Shown: positions 1 to 13,754, counted from the stretch's first letter. The stretch is 64,000 nucleotides of DNA from Prunella strophiata (GCA_036583965.1 JAZBQD010000030.1:58529551-58593550); one strand, 5' to 3'. Numbers and translations are program-made. Notes: generated from the sequence alone by a model not told the origin.

Positions 1-402
1 AAGATCATCAAGTACAACCATTAACCCAGCACTGCAAAGCCCACCCCTAAACCATGCCCTAAGCACAACATCTACATGTCCTTTAAAAACCTTTGGGTGT
101 GGGAATTCAACCACTTCCCTGGGCAACCTGCTTCAATGCTTAACAACGATTTTGGTGAAGAAATTTTTCCTAACAGGCAATCTAAACCTCCCCTAGAGCA
201 ACTTGAGGTCATTTCCTCTCACTTCTATTTCTTGCTGCATTGGCAGAAAAGACCAACATTCACCTTGTTACAGCCTTCTTTCAAGAAGTTGTAGAGAAGG
301 ATGAGTTCCTTCTGAGCCTTCTCTTCTCCAGACTAAAGAACCCCAGCTCAGCCACCTCTCAAAGACTTGTGCTCCAGACCCTTCACAGCTCCTTTCTGCT
401 CC
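1..402 (-). mobile_element. CR1 LINE fragment, 3' portion, antisense
   Basis: Read on the minus strand, this is the 3' part of an avian CR1 non-LTR retrotransposon, covering the end of the reverse-transcriptase frame and the 3'UTR. Recognisable plus-strand landmarks, in order, are 'aagatcatcaagtacaacca' at the window edge, 'ccacttccctgggcaacctg', 'gaagaaatttttcctaa', 'acctcccctagagcaacttg' and 'cttgtgctccagacccttca'. All of these are standard antisense CR1 text. The element's true 3' end with its octamer repeats lies to the left of the window. The copy is 5'-truncated near 402, which is usual for CR1. Open frames at 76-294 and 240-473 are shadows of this repeat and code for nothing known. The right-hand boundary is uncertain by some tens of bases. 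Confidence 0.88.
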
Positions 403-3400
403 ATCAGAAGCACAAGGAGTCTGGGCCAAAAGCAGGTCTGAGGACAAGGTTACAAGGTGATCTTTATAGCTAAAGGTCCACCCTGGAGGCAGAGATTAGG
501 ACAGATGTACCTCCACCATACCTGAAATGAAATCCAGGCATCAGTCAGGATCCCAGGTGGGGCTGCTTAGGGCCATTATGGCTTGGCACAACACCAGGGT
601 ACAAAATTAGCATGTCATCAGATGTTTTAGGATTTTTACAAAGAAAGAAGTAGAATAACCATGATTTCTTGATTGCAATGGTATGGGGGCAAAAATGCAT
701 TTGTCATATTACACACAATTGGAAAAAATATTTACTCATTTAGATTTTTTCCAGTACAAACACAAATCTGTATTTATTTTCTTTTTAACTCTAAAATTCT
801 TTTCCCTGAATTACCAAAGGGGAGATAGAAAAAGATAGAATCAATGTATAAGACTTTATTTTTAATTATCTGGTAGGTTTAATTACCTAACATAAATATA
901 GTAATTTATTAATATTTTTAATAATGTGACCTTCAACTATTCATCAGGGGAAACCAAACAATATAGACAAAGGCATTTGTCCTAAAATGACTCTAACTAG
1001 TGAAACATTTTCTGTTTAGGATGTACATACACTGTATTTCCAAAAGAAGCATATAATGTTTTAATTTTACAAAGTTTTATGCACAAAACGTTATTCTTGT
1101 ATTATGACTAACAAAAAAAACTATTTGACATTTATAATCCTCTTGCATTGTGAAAAGGAGAAATAAAGCAACAGACTGAATTTCATATTCATACATGATG
1201 ATAAACAACAGTGCTTTGCACTTACATCTTATTCTTCATTTTTAAGATGTCAAAACTCTTTATAAAAACTCCCAAACTTATATTCTTATTTTATAGATGG
1301 CATCCAAGGATATCTGAGGCAGACAGACAAAATTACACAAAGTCACACAGATGTTGATGGGAAATGTATTCAACTTTGTGAGACATAAGAGCAGAAAAGA
1401 TTTGTTGTGTACACCTCCACCCTGTCTTAGTTGGAATGCAACCTTTCAGTGTGAAATCAACAGAAATTTGCTTGGTTTTTCCAGTAGCAGGTGTTTCAAG
1501 TCCTCAGAGGTGCAGATATTAACTAGAGCATATTTTCAAAGAATAGTATTGGATGTAGCATAGCAATCCAAAGTTCATGTTTGGTTTGCTAAAGGAAATG
1601 TTGAAACAGGCAATTCTCACATTTTGTTTTGAATGGTCAGTTAATGAGAAACATTAAATAAAATCAAGTTCAGGTCAGATTAGGATCTTGGATTCTAAGA
1701 TTACTATGATACCAGAAATTTCAACAGACAGCACCACTTAGTAAGTTACAGCATTAAATAATTCACCTATATCTATAACACTTTTTCCAAGGTCTAACAG
1801 TGCCAGCAATTGAAACTAGTCTAAGCACCAGATGAATCTATGTTTACAGATAAAATTATACATGATACAGGCTTTGAGATGGCTACTCTTAAAACTGCAC
1901 CCTCAAAAATTCTCAGTCTAACTAAAAGAGATAAATGTATGTATATGTATATTATATGTACATGTCTGGACTATAACCAGAAAATTCATCCCACCCACGT
2001 CAAAAAATCAAACAGAGAGACTCAGTAAAAAAAAAAATGATAGCGTGTTGAACCAAACTGCTCAAAAGAGAGGACAGATAAGTCAGGTTATTAGACAATG
2101 TGTTCACTCTTCTTCCCCAGATTTTCTTTTAGTGTTCTGATTTTATATAAAAATTTAAAACTGAGATATTGTCCTTGCCTATTTTTGATTTAATTTATTG
2201 TAAGAAGTAGAAGCCTCATTTAATTGCAAAAGTGAAAATGTTTCTCTAGTGAACCTACTCACCTAGATAAAGGGGATTGGATTATCATTTGCAAAGTCTA
2301 ACAGATTTTTTTTCAGATTTAGAGTGTTATATACAGTGGATATCATTCATTGTAGTTTCATTATTTTGACAGATAACTCCTTTTCCATTTGAATCGAGAA
2401 ACAAGTTTTCTCTGACCTTTTTAAAATGACTAGCATTGAGGTCCTTGTGTACTGTGTGCTACTCATAAAAATCTCATGCAAAGGCTAAAGAACACAGTTC
2501 AAACTTACTGTGTTCTTTTCACTTTGGATAAGCATCCAGATGATTACCTGTGGTTTATCCAGGCCTGTCTGGACAAGAAATCAGTCAGAGAATCTTAAAA
2601 GAATGTGTGTTCGTAGGTGATATCCAGTATATCCAATTTTCAATGCACTTAATTAAAAAAAATCAGAAGTTGCTATGATGTAAACTCACAGACATAAGAT
2701 CTCAGAGAAACTCACTAACTTTAATTAACCCTATCATCCTTCTTTTGCATCATGAAAATATTTTACTTTTTTTTGCAGGATTAAGAAATTAAGCATTTTT
2801 ACTGTGTAAAAACAACCATATAATGGAAAAGTTAGAAGTGTTTACTCACTTTTGAGTTTTCATTAACAGCTAGAAAAAAGGCCTACAACAGTGTGTCTAT
2901 CTGAAATTAGTCTTATATTTTTCTTTGATTAATGTGTAGACCTGTTTTAACTTTTGGCTTTGTTTTTCTAAATAGGAAAACCTTTTTAAAATAAAAACTC
3001 TTTTAGCTTTCCTCACAGGATCAACATGCCAATTCCTGCACACACCTATTAAAAATTGCCCTTAACTCTGTGGTACAAGTAGGTGCGGAATTGCCAGGTT
3101 GATGTCCTGTAAATCTTCAATTCTGACCTGCAGAAGCCAAAGAGATTTATTTTGTCACAATCTTCAGCATTGGAGCTTCAGCCTTTGTCTGTGGAGCCAA
3201 GTAATGTTTTACTCATCTAGACCTGTGACAGTTTGAGACATCTGTACCTCCCAGCTCTTGGCTCGTGAGCTGCAGCTGGCATAGCAGGGCCAGTTCTCTA
3301 CAAAGTCTGATCAGTGTTTTGGTCCAAAATGCTGGATTTGCACTAACAGGTGCTGATGTTAAGGCAAAATTTTCTCATTTGCTGAGTCTTTAGGAGGACA

Positions 3401-4133
3401 GAATCTCAATAGAAATGTTTGTAAGGGGTGGCCAGGGACAGAATTTCCCTGTAGAAGTGTTGAGGTATAGAAAAAGAACTTGTTATTGAGCAAATTTATT
3501 TACAGAAGTTAGCCAAGCTTTCTTTGATATTCCAGTTAAAGTTAGTCAGAGTTTTATATTATTTTTCTTCCTCCCACATTCATCCAAATCTCACCAGGAA
3601 TTTTCACCTTTCCTAAATTTCATGAATAGAAAAAAATGTCAGGTAATAAATAATTAATACAAGAAAAAAATTCCCAAATATATGAACTAAATTTTCTTCT
3701 CTTCTCTTTGCAAATTAAATTCAAATCTTTACAGAGATTCTTCTATTTTTGCCTTGCAAATATGACAGCAATTATATTAAGTCCCATAAATTTTTCATAT
3801 TCCATTGCTCTTGACCATTATCATAATAGAAAAAGAAGAAGAAGAAAAAAAATCTAAGGCTATTTCTTAAGATTTAACATCAGGCTTAGGTAAATTTGCA
3901 TACATCTAGGTTCTAAGTCTTTGCTGATTATGCAGACTTTTTTTTGTAGATTTCTCCTGGCCCTTAAAATACATTGTGCACATCACGTCTCTGGAGAATT
4001 TAAAGCCAGATTAATGTTTTAATGGATTTATCTAAAACAGGTCAAACTGTAATAAGATCTAAACCAAGTGGTCCTTTGGCTATACCTGTAGCTTTCTGGA
4101 TAATCTCCTGTAGAGATCAGTAAAAGTAATCCC

Positions 4134-4136
<3 letters not shown>
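403..4136. other. AT-rich non-coding DNA, no gene seen
   Basis: I see no supported gene here. The sequence is AT-rich, with short A and T runs. The part around 3000-3360 is less AT-rich and includes an exon-like fragment (see the rejected list), but no complete gene structure can be built from it. A MIR-like fragment at about 1255-1345 is listed separately. Confidence 0.6.
1255..1345 (-). repeat. MIR/L2-like ancient repeat remnant
   Basis: The plus strand reads 'tattttatagatgg', then 'tctgaggcagacagac', then 'aaagtcacacagatg'. The order and spacing match the antisense core of old MIR/L2-type repeats: an 'attttacagatg...actgaggca...ggtcacaca' pattern. The match is short and degraded, so the family is uncertain. 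Confidence 0.35.

Positions 4137-4168
<32 letters not shown>
4137..4168. repeat. poly(A) tract, 32 A
   Basis: An uninterrupted run of 32 A residues. No recognisable retroposed body lies directly on either side, so it is recorded as a simple homopolymer. Confidence 0.95.
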
Positions 4169-4169
<1 letters not shown>

Positions 4170-4606
4170 CCAGCAACTTTTGAAGCAGATACAGAGCACT
4201 CACAGATATTCTCAGAGCCATGGGATCCTTACTGCTGATAAGCACACCAGAGTTGATTAGCAATGTAAGTGGGATACACTCACAGAACAACACTTTTGCT
4301 AATTCTGACATTAAAGCAACGGTCAACCATCAGAAATCAAACCTGATCTAATTTGCAATAGAAATAGATATTGAGAGAAATGCTAGAAAGTGATGTAGCA
4401 TACTTTATGACTTATTTTTGCAGGTTTGTTTCCATTTTCCTATGTATAATTGTCAATATAATTTAAAAAAAATGCTGATTTGACACTAGAAAATTCTACC
4501 AAACATACAGTAAAGCAACAAACAAACAGACAAAGCTGAAAAGGTGGGTTTGAGCCATTATTTCCCTCTTCATTTTTCAATGTATTTCCTAGGCCTTGTT
4601 GGGTCT

Positions 4607-5161
4607 TGTTGGGATAGAAGTAATTTTCTTTGTTACAGCCCTGATGATGCTGATCCAATCCTGATGGTTTGGATTTTTGACAAAATCAGTGTTCATAACA
4701 CACCAGTGATTTGACTATTGCTGAGCAAAAGTTGCACAATTGACTCTATTTCCCACTCTGTCCTTGCAGTGAGTAGGCTGAGGGTGAATTTGGGAATGGA
4801 CACAATATGGACAGCTGATGTAAATTGACCAAAGGAATATTCCATGCCATATGGAATCACACTTAACAATAAAAAACTTGGGGAAGTTCTTTTTGTGAGG
4901 AGTACTAGTCATTGCTCAGAGACTGGATGGGCTCTGGTCTATTTGTGGGAGATGGTAAATGACTGGCTTTGCATCATCTTTTTTTTTTTTTTTTTTCCTC
5001 TCCCTTCCTTCCTCTTTCCTTTGCTTATTAAACTATCTTTATCTCAACCCATGTATTTTCCCACTTTTGTTCCTCCTATTCTCTTCCTCACTCTGCTCAG
5101 GATAAGGAGTGAGCAGGCAGCTGTGTGCTGCCTAGCTGCTGACCAGGGTCAAGCCACCACA
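4607..5161 (+). mobile_element. Solo LTR, songbird ERV family A, copy 1
   Basis: This is an old solo long terminal repeat of an endogenous retrovirus. It shares landmarks in the same order with the copies at 30292 and 38998: 'gggatagaagtaattttctt' near the start, a 'ttgctgagcaaaa' block, 'tgaccaaaggaatattccat' about halfway, then 'tattaaactatctttatctc', 'aacccatgtattttcccac' and 'gagtgagcaggcagctgtgt' near the end. It appears to begin with TG and end with CA (5160-5161). A run of about 20 T near 4979 interrupts the copy. The promoter TATA has decayed. No gag, pol or env sequence is attached and no target-site duplication is obvious. The open frame 4844-5278 is a shadow. Confidence 0.78.
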
Positions 5162-8100
5162 ATTTACAACAGAGGGTTTTTAATTGTCTTTACATCAAAG
5201 AATCCATTTCTTACTATCGTAGTTCCTCCACATCCTGTGCATTGGTCTTTGCTCAGTACTCTTCCCTTTCTAGCTTAATCATCATTTTTCAGTGCATGCT
5301 GAAATTTGATACTGAATTCAACACATCCAGTAAATCTGAGTTCTGCAAAAACTTTCAGAAAGCAGAGATTACAAGGGTGAATCTAATCTTATAATTCTAT
5401 TGCCATAGTCTAGAAATATCTTGCAAACCTTGTCCATTTGTGATTTTCTGAGTGAAATATCATTGCTGTAGAGTCAGTAACTTAATAGAAGAGGCATCAA
5501 CAGTCAGGACAAAATACCTCAGAAAAAAAAAAAATTTATACACAATTTATACAATAACCAACATAAAAGACAGTTTAGGATTTCACTTCTAGACAAATTC
5601 TATCTTTCATTTAAAGAAGTGCTAGAGAGTGCTGGATTGTCTCAAAAACTCCTAGTAAAAGCCACTGATTTCAGATGAGTGCAGGAAAACACCTGCATAC
5701 ACACAGATAGAGAATAATTGGGTGAAGGCTGCAAGAGATTCAGCATAATGATAAGATGATAAAGATACAAATTCACTTTTTCCAAACAGCTAGATTACCT
5801 GTAGGTAACTAAACAAAAAGTGTTTATAAAACACTATGATACACATATATTTTTTTTAAAAAATATGATGACATAGAATTTAGAATTGCAAATACAAACA
5901 TGTGATTCCCCAGAACCTTTCAAGATATGGTAACTTCCAGATTAACTTCTGTGCATTCAGGCATTTTCATCCTGGCCTCTACACCTACCTGAGCCTGGAT
6001 GGATCCTTAGAATTTGTGCTCATTTCCTTCAGTCCTAGGCAAAGCTTAACTTGCTAGGCTAGCACAAAACATGAACGCCACATATCAGGCATGATCCATG
6101 CACATGACTTTGGTCACACACATACATTCATTTTCATTCAGAACAGAGGAAAAAAAACAACAAAAGTAAAAAGGAGAAAAAAAGGAGAGAGTTTATACTT
6201 TATGCTCTCTCTTCACCCAATAGCTCTTGTCCTGGAAGGTGGTCTACTTTCCTTACACAGAGCATTCAACCAGTAGAAAAGGGGGTTATCTCATCTCCAA
6301 AAAGGGTTGTTTTCTTTTATTTTTGTTGTTGTTGGTGGTGGTTGGTTGTTTGTTTTCTAATGACACGTAGAAAATCCTAGAAGCAGAACCCAGCATGGTT
6401 ATCTGTCTCCTCTTAAGGGACACCCACAGAACTGAGCTAGAGAGATGTCTCTCTTTTTTTGACTGTGATGAACAGTGGATTGTTTTCTAGAAAGCTAAAA
6501 AGATGTGCTTTAAATACCTTAACTTCACTAGCAACCTTGTGATGAGAGCAGCCCTTTGGAAAATGGTATGTGGGAATATTGACTGCACTAAAGCAGCCAT
6601 GGACATGACAAAAGAGATTGATCCATTAAGAATGCAAAGTTGCAGGATAATGAACAACACAGGATAATTTCCCTACTATGTTAAAAAATAATTTTCTTTC
6701 ATACTAAGCTTCCTGACAGAAGATGTGGCACGCTTTGTGAATTTCCTGTTGATTCCCATAAGAAAATACAGAAATTTGTTTCTCTCAATAGCTGAAATCT
6801 GGGATAAAACACTTAGTACCAACAGTAAATGTATGGAAAAGTAACTTAAGTTGAAAAATAATCATGTTTATACATGTTAATATTTTTCTACTTAAATATT
6901 TTTTAGTCTCCTGCAGCTAGAAACCCCTTTTTTGAATGCTTTGGTTCAAGTAGTTTAAGAAATCTTTAAAAACGTTATTATTCTTTTCTATACTTTCTTT
7001 CTACTGCTTAGAATTACAAAAAGCCCAAAAACATTTTTAAAGGGCAGTTATAATATTGCAGCACAGTATTTTAGTTAAAGAAAATATCTTATCCAACATA
7101 ACATTAAGGGTTAGTTAAGCAGAAAAAGCTATGCCATGCCTTCTACTTGAGACTCCCTGGTATGAACAATTTCCATTACTTTGCTCTAAACCAGTCTCTT
7201 AGTTCATTTGTATGAGTGCTCATTACCAAGCGTTCAACTTAGCAACTTCATGATGGACTCAATTTTTTAAATTTAAAATTATGATTTTTGCATTGACAGT
7301 TGTCTCAGATCCATATTCTTAAGACCCTTCATGCATTTCCTGCAAGGTAATGAAATGCCAAATACAATATCTATAATGAAATGGAAAGCACCAAAAAGGT
7401 TCAATATCAAGGTAGAAGAAAACAAGCCTATTTACCAGAAAGAATATTTCACAATTTTTTTCAGAAACTGCATGCTGCTCCTCTCCTACCCTCCCTGAAG
7501 TTTTAAAGAACCATAACTGTTTAATACAGCTTCTGGAAAACTTTAAAGTAAATTTTCACATAATGAAATTTGGTTTTTTAAGGAATCTACTCTCCCTGTA
7601 TGTTTCCATGTTTGAAATGGCTAATGGGAATCTTCTATTTTGGTCTACTTTATTACTTACACAGCACTATAAATGTACATGGTGTTCACAGACTAATAAA
7701 ACAGAGAAGGAGCTTGCAACTTAAGGGGAGAAGCTTTTTGACTTTACATCTTGTTCTAGCATCACCTCAGTAGGTAGTCAGAGGGAGAATAGTTCTTCCA
7801 GTTTCTGTGGGGAAAATGATCTTTTGCCATTCAACTACAAGTAAAGGCTCTTCCTCCATTGCTGTCAGATGAACTCTGCAGGCTGCCAATTTGTGGGCAG
7901 CATCAGTGTGCACAGCCCATTTATTCCCTTTATCCAACTGCAAAAAGAAAAGGGAAAGGGTAACCTTTGATGTCTTATTGTCATAATGAAGTATATATAA
8001 CCAAAGGTTTTTATGTCCCCGGATTTCTCCCCACCCACATTTGTCTAGAAAAATAATCCCTATAATCTTGCTTTAATTCACTTAATTGCTGATCAGAACT

Positions 8101-11100
8101 TCTTGAATTCTTTTAAGAATGGAATGCTATTTTCATCTTCCCAATACAAGGCCCAAGCATAAAAATATCTTTTCAATCTCAGACAATAAATTATTCATGA
8201 TCCCCCAGGCAGTGCGCTCCATATCATGAAATAAATAACTGTATTTGATAACGTCATTATCAAAGAAAGCAGTTTTCTTGATGTGAACAGAGCCTTAAAG
8301 ATAGACTTAACAGTGCTCTTTTCACATTACCAAGAAGAGACCCATATCTGCAATCCTGTCTTGAGAGAGTATTTCTAGAGGGGAATTTTCAAAAGGAGAA
8401 AGAAAGAGTTGAAAATTGGAGGACCTATCATGATTCAGGTTTCTTCCACAAGAAGTACTAAAGTCATTTCCATCAGGAACAAAAATAGGGATATTTTATG
8501 AATGCATAAATCTTGCATGGTTTAATGCACAGGAAGAGTTTGTTTTGGTGCAAATTTGATGGAACCAAGGCTGAAGATGTGTACATGGGCACCACTTAGA
8601 GTGCATAACTCAGAGTGTAAGCACAAGACCCTTTAAACTCAGCACTTTAGGCATGTGCATCATACCCTTGGGCTTGGCAACAGGTTCACACTTGGCTGGC
8701 CACAGAGATGAGATGTGGAGGTACTGTTCTAGAGAAGTAATAAAGTGCAGCAGGTGAGAAACTGAACCTTAGCTCACCGTATCCACCACTAATCAGTTAA
8801 TCAACATTTCAATTATAATATTAACATTAAGATGAAAGTTTGACTCCTTTTAATTTTCTTTTAAAATGAAATCAGAACTGTTTTCCTCTCATGAAGATTT
8901 TTTTTCTCTTTTTGAAGTACAAAAGAAAGATACTGGAGGGAAGGACATCTTTGGCTTTTTACCAATCAAAGGGAATGAAATTTAGTTGAAAAAAATAAGA
9001 AGGCATTTCTGAAGAATGGGGTATATTAATTACCTGATTAAATTCAGGTAATTTAGCATGTCTCTCTAGCCATAAATAAATGTACACTTCAGTTAAACAG
9101 GTACTTAGACACTTATACCTAGACACTTATACCTAGAAAAAATTACTACTTTCCAAATAGGAATATATTACAGATGAAAGATAGAAAACTGGGTAAAAAG
9201 AGTGACAACCTAGCTTAAAAATGTTAAATTAATTCAAAGCTGTTTGTGATTTTAGAAATGTGGATTTACCTGACTCTTCATTTACATTTGGTGTGTTTAT
9301 ACATTCAGTCCAAGAATAAGAAAGAGTAAAAAAAATGCAATGTGATCATGGTCATTTTTTCATTCTTTGTTTCTAGAAGCCCATGATACTACAGGATTTC
9401 CTTCCTGCATCCTGCTCAAAAAGACAGAAAACACTAGTGACAGACTGGATCTTTAAATGCATATTCCATCATTTTACAGTTTGTCCATACAGAGTGCCTG
9501 CAGGATGCATTGAATTATTATGTTGATGTAATTTGTTTGCACTAACAGTGTTAGTCTCAGCAGGTTCATCCCAACTCAAAACTTTTGAGTAACATCAAAA
9601 AAAGCAACTAGTACAGATGTACAGCTGAGATTATCAGTGCAAATTTTGTACCTTTCCATAAACACGTGATTGAGTACTAAAAAAATTAAATTTCATTGCA
9701 GTTGATTTTATTCATCCTGAACACTTGCACAGTAACTTTAATGTCTTCAATTTGGAAATAAACTAACCTACAGCTCTAAGTATAAGAAACTGATCCCTAG
9801 AGTCCCAGAGTACTTGCAAACTCATTTAAGATCAACAATGCCTGCTAATATTGATAATATCATATAAGCAAAAATATTGCCTTTAAGGTAGACAAACTAA
9901 TATCCACAAGACTTAATCACAAAGTCTTTCATGACAAGGTGGAATTTGGAATTTAGATTTTTAAATGAAAGTACTAAAATCCTGACAGAAAAAAAAAAAA
10001 AAAAACAAAACCAAAAAAAACCAACTCCAACTCTGCTCTTGCCTGACTCAGAGGTACTGACTGCACAGTGACTTCCCTGGTATTCTATAGTGTTAAGGCA
10101 TTTGTCCAAAGACCACTCAAGGTAAAATGCATAAACAGCTGTTTGAAGAGAGTCCTGGACAAAGTACTGTTTCATTTAGGTAAATTCCTAAACTGAGCTA
10201 GAGTGATGCTTCCCTTGTGTTCACTTTTAATACATTGTTCTTCAGCTTTGCATTGAGCATTCTCACAGTTTCAGTGAGAAAAGTTAAGATGTGACCTTGC
10301 CTAGAATAACTTTTTGGTTTAGTTAAAAGATATTGTGGAGTTAGTAATACCAAAGTGGGAAATTAAGCCAGTTCTGTTTTCTCTGGGTGAATAACTCAAT
10401 TGCATGAAAGATGGGGAGCTGTTGTGCCTGGAATTTTTTTATGGATCTAATCAATGTCATTAAACTACTCTCTGACTTTTTAATTGTGTATTCAGTAACA
10501 ACAAAGATCCAACAAGCTCTGTGATTGCTTTTATTATCCTTAGCTATTAACTACATTTTGTGCAAAGAAATATCCTCCCAAAACACAGGTATATTTACAA
10601 AAATATAATGCCTGGACAACAGAGGGGGGGAAAAAATCATGGAAGGCACTTGTTGCTGAAAAGAAAACAGGTTGTTATGCAGCAAGTGCTTTGGCAAACC
10701 ATGAGGACCACATGGGGTGTGTCAAAATGTACCCAGCAGAAGAATTCTGTCTGCAAGCAGCCTGTACACAGGCAATTATATTACAGACATTGGCACCAAG
10801 GGACAAAATCAACCTCAGAGGAGTGAATCAAATAGAGCTCAAGACATGTTGTGAAATTGCCCCAAGGAATGGGCAAGCAGCCAATAAAGCATAAGGCAGC
10901 ATGGTCAGAAATGAGTTGTGTCATGGCCTAACATATGGGATAAAGAAAAATCAGAAGAAGAAATTCCTTCCCTGTCTCAAAGTCTTACACAAAGGATAAA
11001 GTTATGTCCTATCCACATATTTCTCCAAGTGCCTGAGTATTTAGAATATACTTATCACAGAAATCATTCATCTCTCCATTGGAGTAGCCCTCAGAGCACA

Positions 11101-11551
11101 GTGCTCCATATAGTCAGTTAATGACTGTAGTAAGAATGTAGCTGGTTTAGATATATTGCCATACAAAATGTATGGAGGAACTGACTGAGTGGTAAACATC
11201 CTCTACTTGTTTATAGTAGCTATTTAAATTTATTACAGGTGTTTCCTTATTTAGAACTTCAAGATATTTGATACTGGTTAATTCTTCAACAAATTTTGTA
11301 GTTTCAAATAGACACTATAAAAAGAAAAAATTAAAAATTATGCACAGAATTCTTCACAGATTGTGTAAATACAGGCACTCTTTCAGGGACAGCTCTGTAA
11401 TGAGACAATGCAACGAAGCCATAATTTCTTATCTGTTTGTTTTGTTGGGTTTTTTTCCCCCCACATCTATATTACAAAATCTCAGTCTGGAGAGATGAAC
11501 ATTTTTATTCTATATCAAATATAACTTCAAATGTACCTTTTTGTGGTTTTG

Positions 11552-11567
11552 CCCCCCCCCCCCCCCC
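11552..11567. repeat. poly(C) tract, 16 C
   Basis: A run of 16 C inside AT-rich sequence. Long G/C homopolymers are much rarer than poly(A) in such DNA, and they are prone to sequencing length errors. Confidence 0.9.
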
Positions 11568-13106
11568 AGTTGTTTTAACTGACTAATGGAAGAAATATAC
11601 TAGGTTTAGTAGGAATAATGATGTAACTGTTTAGTAAGGAGGGAAAATTTTTGAATGGAACAGCAAAAATGGAACAGTAAAACTCATGCTTTCTATGTAT
11701 AGAGGTTTTGCTTAAATAGAATAGAAAGAAAAAAAAAAACCCACCTTGTTATCCAAGTTGCAATAAGAAGAGGGACACTATTATTTCACCTATGAGACAA
11801 ATGGGCCAGTGTCCAATCCAAAGTTTTCTGAAACAACTTTGATGCTTCATGCTGCATACCTCTCTGAGTTTAAGGTTGCTTGTAGTGGTTGAACTGTCAT
11901 TCTGTGATAAAGCAGAATTAAGAACAACATACAGAAAACTTGTTTGCTTTTTGAATAACATTGTCAGGCAGTGAAGTTAAGGGAGGGAAAACAACAGAAG
12001 GGAACCATCCCTTAATTATGGGAAAAGTGAAAAATCCTTTAAAAATTTCAAGGCAACCAATATCAAGAGCCAAAAGAGACAGTTTGTGCAAAGGCCAGAT
12101 TTGCATGGATTCCTGGCAGAAACAGCAATATTTCCACCTAATACTGTGTGTGTCTTAGAAAGGGAATCATTGCTTGCAACAGTGGCTGTGTTCTGCATGC
12201 AAGCCATAACGCTCCTTTGTACAAGGTCAGTTCCTCCTTCTGCTTCTTATTATTCTCAAAACAGCAGTCCAGCTCATTGATACAGTGAAGGAGCAATGTC
12301 AGATGATTGGCAACTGTCTCACCAGCAGGAAGTTAGCTGATAAGCTTCTTAGGCAGTGAGCTCTGGTAAGCAGGAAGCACTGGAGCCAGCTCAAGGAAGT
12401 TAGCCTTAAAATTGCTTTGCTCAGACCTCAGCCTCAGCTGCCTAATTAGAAGTTGTTGAAAGGAAGAGTCTCTGGTGTGCATTTTTCTATAGACAAGACT
12501 CAGGAAACATGTTGCTTTGGTGGCAGTAAACAGGGAGATAAATGTTTAAAAGATACCATAAAAAAACATCAGTCAGTTCACGAGTACAAGAGTGGGAAAA
12601 ACAGACTAATATAAGTGTTCACTGAAAGGTTTTGAAGCAGCCTGGGACAGGTCCCAGTGGAAAAGAAGCAGGCAGACAGGCAAGCTATGCAAATGAGTAT
12701 TGGCAATTTGAACATTTCCTATTTGTGGAACCTGATCAGGCCCAGTGAGGAGAATGCTGCATAATGAGGACTATCATATTTCTCAACATGATCTGCTGTA
12801 TAGGAAGAACACTGACAGACCTTTTCTTTATAGTGGTTTAATCATATAGACAGGCACTCTCATTCTTTAAGGAAAAGACAAAGAATATTAAATTTGGAGC
12901 ATTAGATGGAGCTAATGATAGGATGTCTGTGTGAACAGAGAAGGGCATAGATATGTAAATGCATGGGCTGCTAAGGTTATTAAAATAACATTTGCCTGAG
13001 TCTTCTCTCTTCCTACCCTGAATTAGTGACTAAGGCTGCATTGTCATAAAATTTTGAGATCTCTAAACTCAATATATTTTAAAAGCTCTCTCTGTATGAG
13101 TATTTA

Positions 13107-13120
13107 TGTGTGTGTGTGTG
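13107..13120. repeat. (TG)7 microsatellite followed by TA-rich stretch
   Basis: Seven TG units run directly into an 'atagatatatatatt' stretch. It is an ordinary short dinucleotide microsatellite. Confidence 0.85.
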
Positions 13121-13628
13121 TATAGATATATATATTACTCTGATTGTGAGATAATTTTCAATATGATTCAAAAGGGATTTTGTTACTTAGGGTTCCTCTT
13201 CCTCCACATATGCTTCCTGCCACGATACACCCCTTTCCTCATCAAGAAATCTCAAAGAGCAGTTCCTTTGGTACACAAATATCACCTAGCTAGGGCTTGT
13301 TTTAGAGCTGCCTGCTAATTCTGACAGATACAGCTTTGTTGTTAACACTGATGAAAAATCATCACACGCCTAGTTAAACATCCAAAGCACACACCATTAA
13401 GTAGCTTGCTCCACTGTGCAACCAGACAGGTCCTAGCACCCACAGATGATACCAGACAGTCTCAATTGTGCATTTTTATCTCAAACCTAATTGTCAGGGC
13501 AGTCACATAAGTTCATGATAGATGCTGCTGGCAGCAGGTCTGTCATGTTTTGGTCACTACCATTTCCACTGCTCTGCAGTCCTCAGAAGAAACATGCAGC
13601 TGCCCCTCCCCAGCAGCTGCCATCTCAC

Positions 13629-13754
13629 CTTTTCATAAAAGCAAGGTGACAAGGGAGAGCACAAGTGCCACCAGGACCAGCTCTATTAACTCCATGGCAC
13701 TGATATCTATGATCTTTGGAAAAGGTTCAGCTTCCAAACCCTTCAGGATCCTTC
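13629..13754 (-). other. Candidate exon with hydrophobic C-terminal frame
   Basis: On the minus strand a pyrimidine-rich stretch ending 'ctcaccattgcag' precedes this 126-nt segment, and 'atgaaaag|gtgaga' closes it. Both are good matches to vertebrate acceptor and donor consensus. Only one frame is open across it: it reads ...ILKGLEAEPFPKIIDIS, then AMELIE, then about 15 almost purely aliphatic residues (LVLVALVLSLVTLLL), and stops with TGA five bases before the donor. If translated, it would give a short protein tail ending in a single membrane-spanning helix, like tail-anchored microproteins. A methionine lies inside the frame, so a 20-residue peptide is also possible. I recognise no family. 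It could equally be a non-coding exon or a chance pairing of splice motifs, and I see no partner exons. Confidence 0.28.

Larger units (their letters stand above)
5162..13628. other. AT-rich non-coding DNA, no gene seen
   Basis: About 8.5 kb without a supported gene. Apart from the C16 run and the TG repeat listed separately, I see only short A/T runs and one small tandem duplication: a 14-bp unit (tagacacttatacc) twice in a row around 9106-9135. The region 10,560-10,900 has overlapping short frames, but their translation matches nothing I recognise. Confidence 0.55.

Noticed and set aside
240..473. 77-codon frame starting MAEKTNIHLV
   Set aside because: The DNA is antisense CR1 3' sequence; the frame has no independent support.
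3134..3200. Exon-like segment after 'ctgacctgcag' with a plausible frame (KPKRFILSQSSALEL...)
   Set aside because: The only donor in place is a weak GTAATG, and no neighbouring exon can be joined to it in frame with any confidence.
10560..10900. Overlapping frames suspected as a decayed retroviral pol
   Set aside because: No reverse-transcriptase, integrase or protease motif could be recognised in any frame.
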